Shown here: in pieces, positions 16,161 through 24,463 of the stretch
How the letters are laid out: every line of letters begins with the position of its first letter
Numbering within the stretch: position 1 is the first letter of the stretch
Source of the DNA: Flectobacillus roseus
GTDB lineage: Bacteria > Bacteroidota > Bacteroidia > Cytophagales > Spirosomataceae
Assembly: GCF_030056665.1 (NCBI RefSeq)
Contig: NZ_JASHIG010000059.1
Direction: 5' to 3' (one strand)
Length of the DNA: 25,893 nucleotides
Notes under the pieces: generated by a model
Databases searched by the model: none
What the model was told of the DNA's origin: nothing
Seen by the model: the letters and a program-made list of their open reading frames with translations, nothing else
Program-made: the position numbers and the translations under genes

Positions 16161-17459
16161 TTAAATAATTGATCTACTCTTAAGTAAACTCAGCATAGTA
16201 TTCTTAAAATCTAGATATGAATTAACCTTAAAAAGATTACTATACGCTTCAATTTGAATTTTAAAAATTTTATTATCTCTAAGAAGATAGTTGGAAAGTA
16301 GTCCAACAAAAATTTGATTCAGTGTAAAAGTGATAGCACAAACAATAATACCAAAATGTTTCATCAAGAAGTAATTCAATGTGATTGCAAATAATGTTGC
16401 AATTAGACTTCTCATCAAAAACTGTCTAAGATAACCCTTAAATACTAAGTATTTACTGACCAAATAGCACTGAAATAATACAAACGTTCCAACAGACACA
16501 ATTGGCATGATAAAAACATTCTTCCATTCTTGATGTAAAAAATATAATACGAGTGGATAAAGAATATTAATTAAGACAACACATGCTAGACCAATAATTG
16601 AAACATTCAACAGCAATGATTTAAATTTTTGTAATAGTTTATCTTCATTGCTACTCGAAAAAATAGAAGGAGCTAGGGCTGTACTCAAAATGAAAGGGAA
16701 AGCATGAACAAGCTCATTAATATTTATCACCAAACCATAGTATCCTAAGACCGCTTCTCCTAAAACTTGCTTTATCATAATCTGATCTAATTTTAGATAA
16801 GCTACAGAGATGGTATTACTCAATATCAAACTTTTTGAGGCATTTAGAAACCGAAATGTATCTAAAAACGAGTACAGGGATATGCACTTCACAAGATTGA
16901 TTTTTGTGGCCAACAAAATATAACTAACAATGGTATTAGTTACATTTTCAAAAAAGAAAAATAAACAAAAAGTATTAAATGACTTAAGAACTGTAATAGA
17001 ATAAATCTTTAGTATACTGAATATAACCAATACAACGACCTTAGATATCACAGGAATATTCATTTTGTTCTGTGATTGCCAATAACATTCTGGCAAGTCA
17101 GTTAAGTTAACAACTGCACCAAAAATAATAAAAAAAACTTCTGAATTTTCGAATAGCAATGTAGATAAACAATAAAAAAGCATAATTAAAATTAGCCTAA
17201 ATAATGTTAAACCTACTATTTTATCTAGTCCTAACTTCAAATCTTGACTCAACAATTTGAGTAGATTATCTCTGTAGGATGTAACCCCAGCAAAAATTAG
17301 GAGATTTATTGCAATCCCATAATTTAACAACCCATAATTTGAAATACTTAGGAACGGAACTAACAGTATGTTAACCGCAAAAATGCCAAATATTTTTAAA
17401 AATTTTTCAATTAGTAGCCATGAAAAATTAGTGGCAATAATTTTTTTGTTAAATTCCAT
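16161..17459 (-). CDS. wzx: Repeat-unit flippase (Wzx, MOP superfamily)
   Basis: This 432-residue integral membrane protein has about 12 predicted helices and family-typical parts: NFSWLLIEKFLKIFGIFAVN at the N-terminus, a SNYGLLNYGIAINLL second helix region, and a middle segment LDQIMIKQVLGEAVLGYYG, which matches the D-x-x-M-I-x-x-x-L-G pattern common in Wzx. It should flip the undecaprenyl-linked unit across the inner membrane. It is the first gene after the long non-coding repeat region and heads the sugar-assembly part of the locus. Codon use is very AT-rich, as for wzy. Confidence 0.9.
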   Translation of the reverse strand: MEFNKKIIATNFSWLLIEKFLKIFGIFAVNILLVPFLSISNYGLLNYGIAINLLIFAGVTSYRDNLLKLLSQDLKLGLDKIVGLTLFRLILIMLFYCLSTLLFENSEVFFIIFGAVVNLTDLPECYWQSQNKMNIPVISKVVVLVIFSILKIYSITVLKSFNTFCLFFFFENVTNTIVSYILLATKINLVKCISLYSFLDTFRFLNASKSLILSNTISVAYLKLDQIMIKQVLGEAVLGYYGLVININELVHAFPFILSTALAPSIFSSSNEDKLLQKFKSLLLNVSIIGLACVVLINILYPLVLYFLHQEWKNVFIMPIVSVGTFVLFQCYLVSKYLVFKGYLRQFLMRSLIATLFAITLNYFLMKHFGIIVCAITFTLNQIFVGLLSNYLLRDNKIFKIQIEAYSNLFKVNSYLDFKNTMLSLLKSRSII

Positions 17460-17692
17460 CGTTAAAAAAAGAAAAATTCAGATTTTCTTTATCAAGTTTT
17501 ATCACAACATATTAATTAGTAAAAAACTACAATAAAGTATAGTAATCTAAAATCAGTTTATTGTAACCCACAACACAATAAATATTGTTTAATTAATCGG
17601 GATTAATTGGGTAAAAGTACTGAATTGTTAGTTACGAATTTTGAGAATTACTTCATGATTACTAATATTTCATATAATTAATTTCCTCAACG
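17460..17692. other. AT-rich leader region of wzx
   Basis: No gene and no exact TAnnTTTG promoter is visible on the minus strand here, although this is where a promoter for wzx would be expected. The sequence is AT-rich without clear hairpins. Confidence 0.3.
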
Positions 17693-18526
17693 TAATTTTA
17701 CACTAATATTCAAGTAGTAGTGCTGAATTATGAGTTAGAAATTGAGAATATAAAATTTTAATTATCAATATATTACATCTTCAATTGATTGAATCTAATT
17801 CTACACTATTACATAAGTTAGTGGGCAAAATAAAATTCAACCTTTTGGCTTTCGACTTCATGCAATGGGCTTTCAGCAAAAATATTCTCAATGAATTCAA
17901 ACAAGCTTTTTAGCTTAATGCCTAAAGCTTACAGCATAAAGCATATCAATGCAATTTTATTTTGCGATAATACTTAAGTTAGTGAGCAAAATAAAATTTA
18001 AGATTGTTCTTTGGGCTTTCAGGTAATGGCTTTCTGCTGTGGGCTTTGGGTAAAATGCTGGTCCGTGGTCGTTAAAAACATTTTAACACTCTTTGCCTTG
18101 TGCCTGTTGCCTTGTCCCTAAGACAAAAAACTTAAATATAATTTTGTACTAATACTTAAGTAGTAGTGCTGAATTATAAGTTATAAATTGTGAATGTAAA
18201 ATTTTAATTATCAATATGTTACATCTTCAATTGATTAAATCTAATTCCACATAATTACTTAAGTTAGTAAGCAAAATAAAGTTTAAGATTGTGCTTTGAG
18301 CTTTCAGGTATCGGCTTTCGGCGGTGGGCTATGGGAAAAATGCATGTCCGTGATCGTTAAAACATTTTAACACTCTTTGCCTTGTGCCTGTTGCCTTGTG
18401 CCTAAAATAAAAAACTTAATATAATTTTGCACTATTACTTATTACGATAAATAAGTTTTAATCAATTGTCAATGTAATATTTAGAATTTTACATTGACAA
18501 TTGATAATTTAGCACTAATACCTACA
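17693..18526. repeat. Array of seven 22-bp repeats with recurring spacers
   Basis: A 22-bp word (begins near TAATTTT, centre ACTAATAC, ends TTAAG) recurs at 17693, 17796, 17957, 18139, 18242, 18422 and 18505 with a few differences per copy. The word runs into TTAGT in three copies, making an ACTAA...TTAGT quasi-palindrome. Unit spacings are 103, 161, 182, 103, 180 and 83 bp. Spacers fall into types: A (first and fourth, 81 bp each), B (second, third and fifth, 139-160 bp) and C (sixth, 61 bp with a 17-bp hairpin). The two A units align without gaps at an offset of 446 bp with about 17 differences in 145 positions. The array lies between the export genes and the sugar-assembly genes. It is not CRISPR: spacers are too long and repeated. 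Confidence 0.8.
18461..18505. repeat. 17-bp perfect inverted repeat
   Basis: Arms 18461-18477 and 18489-18505 (starting ATCAATTGTC) are perfect reverse complements with an 11-nt loop that can pair three bases further. It lies about 85 bp after the wzc stop on the minus strand and fills spacer C of the repeat array. No T tract follows on either side, so it is not a standard terminator, but it may stabilise or end the wzc message. Confidence 0.6.
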
Positions 18527-18589
18527 GATTTCTGAAAGATAATAATTATTAAAACTATAACCTGTTATAAAACTAATAAAACGATTTTT

Positions 18590-20947
18590 TTATTTTGAAA
18601 ATTTCTTAAACATTCTATTCAAGAAATTGGTATTTGATTCATCGTCATAATAACCATAACCATAACCATAACCATAACCATAACCATAACCATAACCAGC
18701 ACTACTATCTAATCCGTTGTAGACTACTGTTAATGAAGGAAATTTACTATTTTTATACAAACCTTTAAGTGCATTAAGAGCTACTTTAGGTGTGTAATTA
18801 TGTCTGACCAAAAAAATAGTAGCATCACATAAAGGTGCTAATAATTGAGCGTCTGTTACAAGACCAGATGGCGAGCAATCAATAAAAATATAATCAAATT
18901 TATCTTCAACATTTTCTAAAAACTTGGCAAATCTACCATTACTAATCAACTCTGCAGGATTCGGAGGTATAGGCCCACTTGAAACAAAAGATAAATTCTC
19001 CTGAGGTGTTGACAATATAAGCGATTCTATATCTGATTTTCCGATAAGATAATTTACAATACCAACATCATTAGGCAAATTTAAATATTCGTGCAATTTT
19101 GGCTTTCTAATATCTAGATTAACCAAAAGAACTCGATTCCCTGCTGCAGCCAAACTAGATGATAAGTTCAAGGACACGAAACTTTTACCCTCTCCAGAAA
19201 TGGAAGATGTCATTAGAATTTTGTGATTTCTCTTTTCACTGTTTATTAAAAACTGGATATTAGTACGTAAAATTCTAAACTGCTCAACTATAAAATGTTT
19301 GCTATTTGTGTCAAGTAACGGTCCAGACAGTTTTTTTGGTTTTTGTGACACCTCTCCCAAAACTGGAATTTCGGATAGCTTTCTATCAAGCTCTTGTCTA
19401 GAAGATATTCTATCATTTAATAAATTCATTAAATTTATTAGCAAAATAGGAAGCACAAAACCAAGTACTACGGCAATTAGAAAAATTACAAAAGTTTTAG
19501 GACGTACAGGAATTGGTTTAACAAATGCTTCATCTATAAGCCTGCTATCTGCAACCGTAGAGGCATAAGATATAGCTGTTTCCTCTTTCTTTTTCAGTAA
19601 AAGTAGATATAAACTTTCCTTTATTCCTTGCTGTCTTTTGATAGCAACAAATTCTCTTTCTTTCTTTGGGATACTTCTTATAGATGATTCGATTCCTTTA
19701 TTCAAGGAACTGAGAGCAGTTCGAGAAATCGAAAGGCTTCTTTTCTGATTGACAATATTTTCACGAATTGCTTGTTTAGTATTCACAATTTGACTGTTGA
19801 CAGTTTCTAACATTGGGTTGTTAGGTTGAACCGTTTTTAAAAGCTTTTCTTTCTGAATGTCAAGCTCAGCTAGATTCTTGATTAAATTCATAAGGACTGG
19901 ATCATCTACCATGGAATTAACCGCTGTTAGATTAGAACCAGGAGTGTTCAAAAATTTCTCAACGCTTTCTAAAATTTTAATGTGAATATCGACTTCATTC
20001 AATTTAGTGTCCGTTTCTTTGACTTTTTCTAAAAACAAATCAGCTTCGGCACTAATATCCGTGAATCCGGCTGAACTTTTATATGTTTCTACATCTTTTT
20101 CAACATCTGTAAGCTCAGTACTTATTAAACGCAATCGATCATCAATAAATCTTAAAGTATTTGAAGCTTCTACATTTTTATCACTCAAAGCTGCAAGAGT
20201 ATATACTTCATGAAGTTTTTTTAATACATCTCGCCCCCTTTCTGGTAAGGTTTCTTCATATGATAATTTCAAAACTGTACTTTTTTGATTAAGTAAGGAT
20301 ACATCAAGTTTTTTCAAGTTATCCTCCATTAGTTGACTTATTTCATGGAAGACCACAATAACCTCCTCATCTACTTTCAACCATTGCTTGTTAGGAAAAA
20401 CTCTAATCCTACCTAACTCTTTAGATTTAACCAATTGTCCAAATGTGAAGTGTCCCAAGAGGATTTGATTTTGGCGTAGTTCAAATTTATTATTATCAAG
20501 TATTTTAACTGTATACTTGTTTTTGTAAGCATCCTGCGAAATTTGGTCAATCTGAACCCATACTGGAGATTTCTTATATAAATCTATATCTATAGGCGTA
20601 CTTTTTTTGAAATACTGTATATTAAGTCTCAAGGATTCTACAACACTCTTCATCAATGATCGTGCCCTAAAAATCTCCATCTCATTCTCAACAATCTTGT
20701 TGCCACTTAGCAACTCTAAATCCTTAAGAATCTCATTACCAGCTGCTAATCCTTTCTCTTCATCTTTAATTAATATAACAGAGGAAACTTCATAAACTTT
20801 AGGTGTATATCTAAGGTAGAAGAAAGCAGACAATAAAGTCAACCCTAAAAAAATCAAAAAAATATACCATTTATGCAAATAGCGACTGAGTAGTTGCTTT
20901 ATATCAATTTCACTTTCAGACTCGTTAAAATTATTATAATTTTCCAT
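18590..20947 (-). CDS. wzc: Wzc-type polysaccharide co-polymerase and tyrosine autokinase
   Basis: This 785-residue inner-membrane protein controls chain length and export through cycles of tyrosine phosphorylation. Domains in order: a cytosolic lead, TM1 (about 32-50), a Wzz-type periplasmic domain with long coiled-coil helices (about 200-460), TM2 (486-509), and a fused BY-kinase. The kinase has Walker A GEGKS (585-589), Walker A' LLVNLDIRKP with D612, and Walker B IFIDC with D690. The tail is eight Gly-Tyr pairs (751-766) and one more Tyr (767), the expected autophosphorylation cluster. The pairs are encoded by eight perfect GGTTAT hexamers. It follows wza by 41 bp. The CpsB-type phosphatase at 666-1415 is the likely reversing enzyme. 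Confidence 0.95.
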   Translation of the reverse strand: MENYNNFNESESEIDIKQLLSRYLHKWYIFLIFLGLTLLSAFFYLRYTPKVYEVSSVILIKDEEKGLAAGNEILKDLELLSGNKIVENEMEIFRARSLMKSVVESLRLNIQYFKKSTPIDIDLYKKSPVWVQIDQISQDAYKNKYTVKILDNNKFELRQNQILLGHFTFGQLVKSKELGRIRVFPNKQWLKVDEEVIVVFHEISQLMEDNLKKLDVSLLNQKSTVLKLSYEETLPERGRDVLKKLHEVYTLAALSDKNVEASNTLRFIDDRLRLISTELTDVEKDVETYKSSAGFTDISAEADLFLEKVKETDTKLNEVDIHIKILESVEKFLNTPGSNLTAVNSMVDDPVLMNLIKNLAELDIQKEKLLKTVQPNNPMLETVNSQIVNTKQAIRENIVNQKRSLSISRTALSSLNKGIESSIRSIPKKEREFVAIKRQQGIKESLYLLLLKKKEETAISYASTVADSRLIDEAFVKPIPVRPKTFVIFLIAVVLGFVLPILLINLMNLLNDRISSRQELDRKLSEIPVLGEVSQKPKKLSGPLLDTNSKHFIVEQFRILRTNIQFLINSEKRNHKILMTSSISGEGKSFVSLNLSSSLAAAGNRVLLVNLDIRKPKLHEYLNLPNDVGIVNYLIGKSDIESLILSTPQENLSFVSSGPIPPNPAELISNGRFAKFLENVEDKFDYIFIDCSPSGLVTDAQLLAPLCDATIFLVRHNYTPKVALNALKGLYKNSKFPSLTVVYNGLDSSAGYGYGYGYGYGYGYGYYDDESNTNFLNRMFKKFSK
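18650..18697 (-). repeat. Hexanucleotide microsatellite (GGTTAT)8 inside wzc
   Basis: Eight identical hexamers, read as GGTTAT on the coding strand, encode eight Gly-Tyr pairs. There is no synonymous variation between units, which is the state expected of a repeat that changes length by slipped-strand replication. Gains or losses would keep frame and alter the number of tyrosines in the kinase tail. Confidence 0.95.
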
Positions 20948-20988
20948 ACTTTAAATTGATTTTCACTTTATATATTAATAACCTCTAA

Positions 20989-21798
20989 CTACCTGGATAA
21001 ACTCAGTATTAGTACACCTAATGAAGTAACCGCAGAAACAATACTAGTTACTATCGGAAGCATTTGATAGGATCTATCGTTGTAAGTAGATTTAACCTCT
21101 GAAGGTTCAACATAAATTATGTCACCATTCTTCACATAATAATATGGCGATGACAAAAACTCTTGTTTCAGTAAATTTAAGTGAATACGAAATCGTTTTC
21201 CATTACTCACTCTGATTAAGGAGATGTTTTCTCTCTTCCCAAAAATTGTTAAGTCACCAGCCATACCTAGAGCCTCCGGTATTGTTAAATTATTATCAAG
21301 AATGTTATAAGTAGCTGGACGATTAACCTCTCCAAGTATAGTAAATTTGTGATTTAAGATGCGTATATTGACAGTTGGAGCTTTGAGATAAAAGTTTAAC
21401 TTATTTCTCAATGTATCAGATGCAACCGAACACGATAATCCAGATACTTTTACCTTTCCTATTAGAGGTAATTCTATGTTTCCTACAGAATCTACCTCAT
21501 ATCCTAGCGGTTGTAAACCCATATTACTTGATTGAGTATTAGGAAATCCTGTATACCTCAAACCACCAACAACAGGTAATTCAAATAATTTGTTTGACTC
21601 TTCACTAATTGTAGTAACTGTTATACCCAAAATGTCGTTGGAATTAATTTTTATAACTTCTGGCACAACGGCATCTAACTGTACATAATCCGTAGTATCT
21701 CCCTGAAAATAAACGGTTTTAGGTATGGTTGAACATCCTATCAATGACAAAGAAATTATTGTGAGAATAATTAACGCTTGATAATTTAAAACTTTCAT
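20989..21798 (-). CDS. wza: Polysaccharide export lipoprotein (Wza family)
   Basis: This outer-membrane lipoprotein forms the export channel. From the ATG at 21798 the protein is 269 residues with a lipoprotein signal ending LSLIGC (Cys22). The frame stays open to a GTG at 21828 that abuts the wzi stop, but the ATG gives a normal signal peptide and is preferred. The polysaccharide-export domain starts near KINSNDILGITV, followed by SLBB-type beta-grasp segments (FTILGEVNRPATYNI, then KNGDIIYVEP). A C-terminal hydrophobic helix (LPIVTSIVSAVTSLGVLILSL) may cross the outer membrane, as in Wza. It is shorter than E. coli Wza (379), usual in Bacteroidota. Co-transcribed with wzi and wzc. Confidence 0.94.
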   Translation of the reverse strand: MKVLNYQALIILTIISLSLIGCSTIPKTVYFQGDTTDYVQLDAVVPEVIKINSNDILGITVTTISEESNKLFELPVVGGLRYTGFPNTQSSNMGLQPLGYEVDSVGNIELPLIGKVKVSGLSCSVASDTLRNKLNFYLKAPTVNIRILNHKFTILGEVNRPATYNILDNNLTIPEALGMAGDLTIFGKRENISLIRVSNGKRFRIHLNLLKQEFLSSPYYYVKNGDIIYVEPSEVKSTYNDRSYQMLPIVTSIVSAVTSLGVLILSLSR

Positions 21799-21828
21799 AA
21801 GGTTGACGTGAAATGAAATGTTTAGCAC

Positions 21829-23481
21829 TTAAAATCCAAAATTAATACTAAAATATAGTTTATCTTGAAGATTAGAGCTATTCTGATTTATTATATATTT
21901 ATCATCATGATTATATCCAAATCTGAGAAAAAGATCATGCACTGGCTCGTATTGCAATCGAACACTAAAGGCAGTATAATTTGTAACATCTCCCCAAAGG
22001 AAAGGATATAAATTTCTATTATCTGCAATTTGCTGTGCAGATGATCCTTCTGTTCCTTTTCTAGTAAATTGATAATTCAGATTTAATTCTAATCCTCTCT
22101 TTATCCTGTAAAGCATTCTAACATAAAATTGATCTGCATTCGGACCAATCCAGTGCCCTAAATTATACCCATTATTTTTATACGTTTGAGTGTCCAAAAA
22201 ATGAATATAGGCAAAAGGCTGTACTTTTGTATATTCTATTGCAATTGTAATATTTTTAATTGGAATGTCTGTTATACTCAATCCAAGTTGATATGCAGTA
22301 TGATTTCGAGAATTAGTAGAATCACCTTGAATCGTTTTAAGTCTTAATTCATCTATAAAAAAACTTGCATAAAAATGGGTACTTTTAATTAAATTCCTTA
22401 GTGAAATCTGAGAATAAATTGAAGAATTAGATACAGAGTTATTTGTCAACTCACCCATGTAGTGACTCATACCTGAAAACAATGATAATGGAATTAAATA
22501 CTCTATACGCAAGCGATCTGAATAAACAGCTGATTCCCCTAACATAAAACTTACTTTTCTCCAAGGCCTAAAAGTAATATTGTGTGTTGCCAAAAATTTA
22601 CTTCTATACTGAAATTCTTTCCTAAATGGGTCTGATGTAGGATGAATGGAGGTTGAGTCTATTACCAGTGAATTTAGCCAAGCATGAACGTAGGTAAATG
22701 ACAACCAGTTTTTGGGAGAAACGTCCAGTCTAATATGGGGATATGATGGCGCTTTATCAGATAGAATAATCTTTCCTCCTTCCCCATAGCCTACTGTCAA
22801 ATAGTTCTTACCTATAGAAAACTTTCCCCAAGACCATGAGCCTGTAACAGTTGCATTTGTCTCATTATAATCAAATGACTTGAAATTTGGTTTAGTACCA
22901 ATTACCCCAGTCTCTTGAGAAAATACTCTAAGGTAGTCGCCCAATCTTCCAACCTCACTTTTAGCACGAAAGTCAAGACTAAATCCTATATTTTTACCCA
23001 AATACCCATAAGTCCAAAATCCTTTAGAATTTTCATAAAGAGAATAACCGTTAATCGACTCAGATTTGAATCCCACAATTGGTTGAATATTAATTGCAAA
23101 ATCTTTATCCTGATATGATGCAACCCTAAACCTATCACCAATCTCAGTTGATAGAACTGACTTATAACTCCCTTCAAAGCCTGCTTTCGGATCATTTCTC
23201 CACCATAAAGTGTATTCCTTTAAATAAAAGGAAAGTTCTTCTCTCTCAAGGAGAGTTAATTCAGTTATCTTTTTTGATAATTCATCTAATTTTTGGTAAA
23301 TAACATCCTTGGATAAAGGGAGAACTATATCATTCAAATCAATAACTCCTTTTTGTGCTAGTCTGGACAAAAATGGATATACGGTATGATAACTTGGTTC
23401 AAAGACAGTTTGACTAAAAACCATTGAAGGACTGCAACAAACCAAAAAAAGTATCAGGATTTTTTTTTTAAATGTTAGCAT
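21829..23481 (-). CDS. wzi: Capsule-assembly outer-membrane protein (Wzi family)
   Basis: This 550-residue product has a signal peptide (hydrophobic about 8-22, cleavage near VFS-Q). An N-terminal helical part with LSRLAQKGVIDL and KLDELSKKITELT follows, then a long run of beta strands rich in aromatic residues ending in a barrel-type last strand (KLYFSINFGF). The layout matches Wzi-like capsule-assembly proteins of Bacteroidota, which are outer-membrane barrels that help organise polymer at the surface. It is first of the wzi-wza-wzc unit, with wza directly after it. Similar barrels are found in gliding-motility outer-membrane proteins, so a related surface role is an alternative. Confidence 0.85.
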   Translation of the reverse strand: MLTFKKKILILFLVCCSPSMVFSQTVFEPSYHTVYPFLSRLAQKGVIDLNDIVLPLSKDVIYQKLDELSKKITELTLLEREELSFYLKEYTLWWRNDPKAGFEGSYKSVLSTEIGDRFRVASYQDKDFAINIQPIVGFKSESINGYSLYENSKGFWTYGYLGKNIGFSLDFRAKSEVGRLGDYLRVFSQETGVIGTKPNFKSFDYNETNATVTGSWSWGKFSIGKNYLTVGYGEGGKIILSDKAPSYPHIRLDVSPKNWLSFTYVHAWLNSLVIDSTSIHPTSDPFRKEFQYRSKFLATHNITFRPWRKVSFMLGESAVYSDRLRIEYLIPLSLFSGMSHYMGELTNNSVSNSSIYSQISLRNLIKSTHFYASFFIDELRLKTIQGDSTNSRNHTAYQLGLSITDIPIKNITIAIEYTKVQPFAYIHFLDTQTYKNNGYNLGHWIGPNADQFYVRMLYRIKRGLELNLNYQFTRKGTEGSSAQQIADNRNLYPFLWGDVTNYTAFSVRLQYEPVHDLFLRFGYNHDDKYIINQNSSNLQDKLYFSINFGF

Positions 23482-24100
23482 ATAATAGTTTTTTCGAACA
23501 TCAGTCTGTGGAAATCTTAATTAGTACTTTTAAAATATAATCTAAATATCTAAGGGATACTATCTGAGATGCAATAAATCTTTTGCGGTTACTCAAAACG
23601 ATGTAAAAAAATTGAAAACATTTTATATATATATCAGTTTCGATTCAAACTTTTTAAATAATTCTTTCAAAGTTACTTACATTGATCAGTAAAACATCAG
23701 ATTGAAAAAGGAAATTTATTAAACGGCAAAATATATTTATTAAGTCTAATTTTATATATTTATTTTCATAGGCAAACATGAAATACCAAACGTAAGTTTG
23801 AAAACACTTTAGAGAACTTGGATTTTTTGAAGTTTTCGTATTGAGCGACAAAAAATTTAAAATCTTAGGACATTCTTTATTGAGCATATTTGATTACCAA
23901 AGTTTACAAATTAAGTTCCATTGAGTTTTAATAAAAATAGACTAAACATGTGAGAATTAACTAGTTCAACACTCATATACAACCGTCAATGAAAAGTCGA
24001 GATACTTACAAATTAACAAAGATGAAATTTAACACATACGTGAGTTTTGGACATTCTCCAAAGTGCTTATATTTCCTAACAGGGTATGTTTGTTGTAGTA
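23482..24100. other. Leader and upstream region of the wzi operon
   Basis: This AT-rich region lies between wzi and the insertion sequence. It has the -7 box listed separately at 23668. A 77-codon minus-strand open frame at 23654-23887 overlaps that box, has no family resemblance and is probably chance. No clear operator was found. Confidence 0.4.
23668..23675 (-). promoter_or_regulatory. Possible -7 box for wzi-wza-wzc
   Basis: Read on the minus strand the sequence is TAACTTTG, an exact TAnnTTTG match. No TTTG is present at the -33 distance (TTTT is nearest). Use of this box would give a leader of about 180 nt before the wzi ATG. Confidence 0.4.
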
Positions 24101-24173
24101 TGTAAGCTTCCCCAAAAATAGTACGGATTAAAAGTTTAAAAAGTGTTATATTTTTTAACTTTAGGTAAGTATC

Positions 24174-24440
24174 ATGAAAAGCAGCAAATTTAGTCCGACC
24201 GAAATTGCCAAGATTCTTAAGGAATTTGAATCTGGCAAGTCCTTAGACACCATTGTTCGGGAACATGGGGTCAGTAAGGTAACATTTTATAAATGGCGTC
24301 AGCGTTATGGCGGCATGGAAGCTAGCGAACTCAAGAAGGTCAAACAACTTGAAGAAGAGAACGCTAAACTCAAGCGCATGTATGCCGAACTAGCCTTAGA
24401 GTTGGATATGGCAAAATATGTCATAGAAAAAAAGCTCTAA
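24174..24440 (+). CDS. IS3-family transposase OrfA
   Basis: This 88-residue DNA-binding subunit has a helix-turn-helix (about 8-45, with SLDTIVREHGVSKVTFYKW) and then a leucine-zipper coiled coil (about 55-88, EASELKKVKQLEEEN and on). The YGGMEASELK linker is typical of the IS407/IS51 side of IS3. The gene ends in a canonical slippery heptamer A AAA AAG (24428-24434) just before its stop. A -1 shift there joins it to OrfB. Confidence 0.93.
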   Translation: MKSSKFSPTEIAKILKEFESGKSLDTIVREHGVSKVTFYKWRQRYGGMEASELKKVKQLEEENAKLKRMYAELALELDMAKYVIEKKL

Positions 24441-24463
24441 AGCCTTGTGTCAAGCGAGCACTT

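Noticed and set aside
17693..18526. CRISPR array
   Set aside because: Repeats are imperfect, spacers are 61-160 bp and recur as copies of one another, and no cas genes are present.
17693..18526. Integron cassette array
   Set aside because: The spacers have no genes, no tyrosine-recombinase integrase is in the window, and the 22-bp word is not a recognisable attC site.
21799..21828. GTG start that would extend wza by ten residues
   Set aside because: The downstream ATG gives a normal lipoprotein signal; the extension adds polar residues before it and abuts the wzi stop.
23654..23887. 77-residue minus-strand open frame upstream of wzi
   Set aside because: No family resemblance, AT-driven composition, and it overlaps the likely promoter region.
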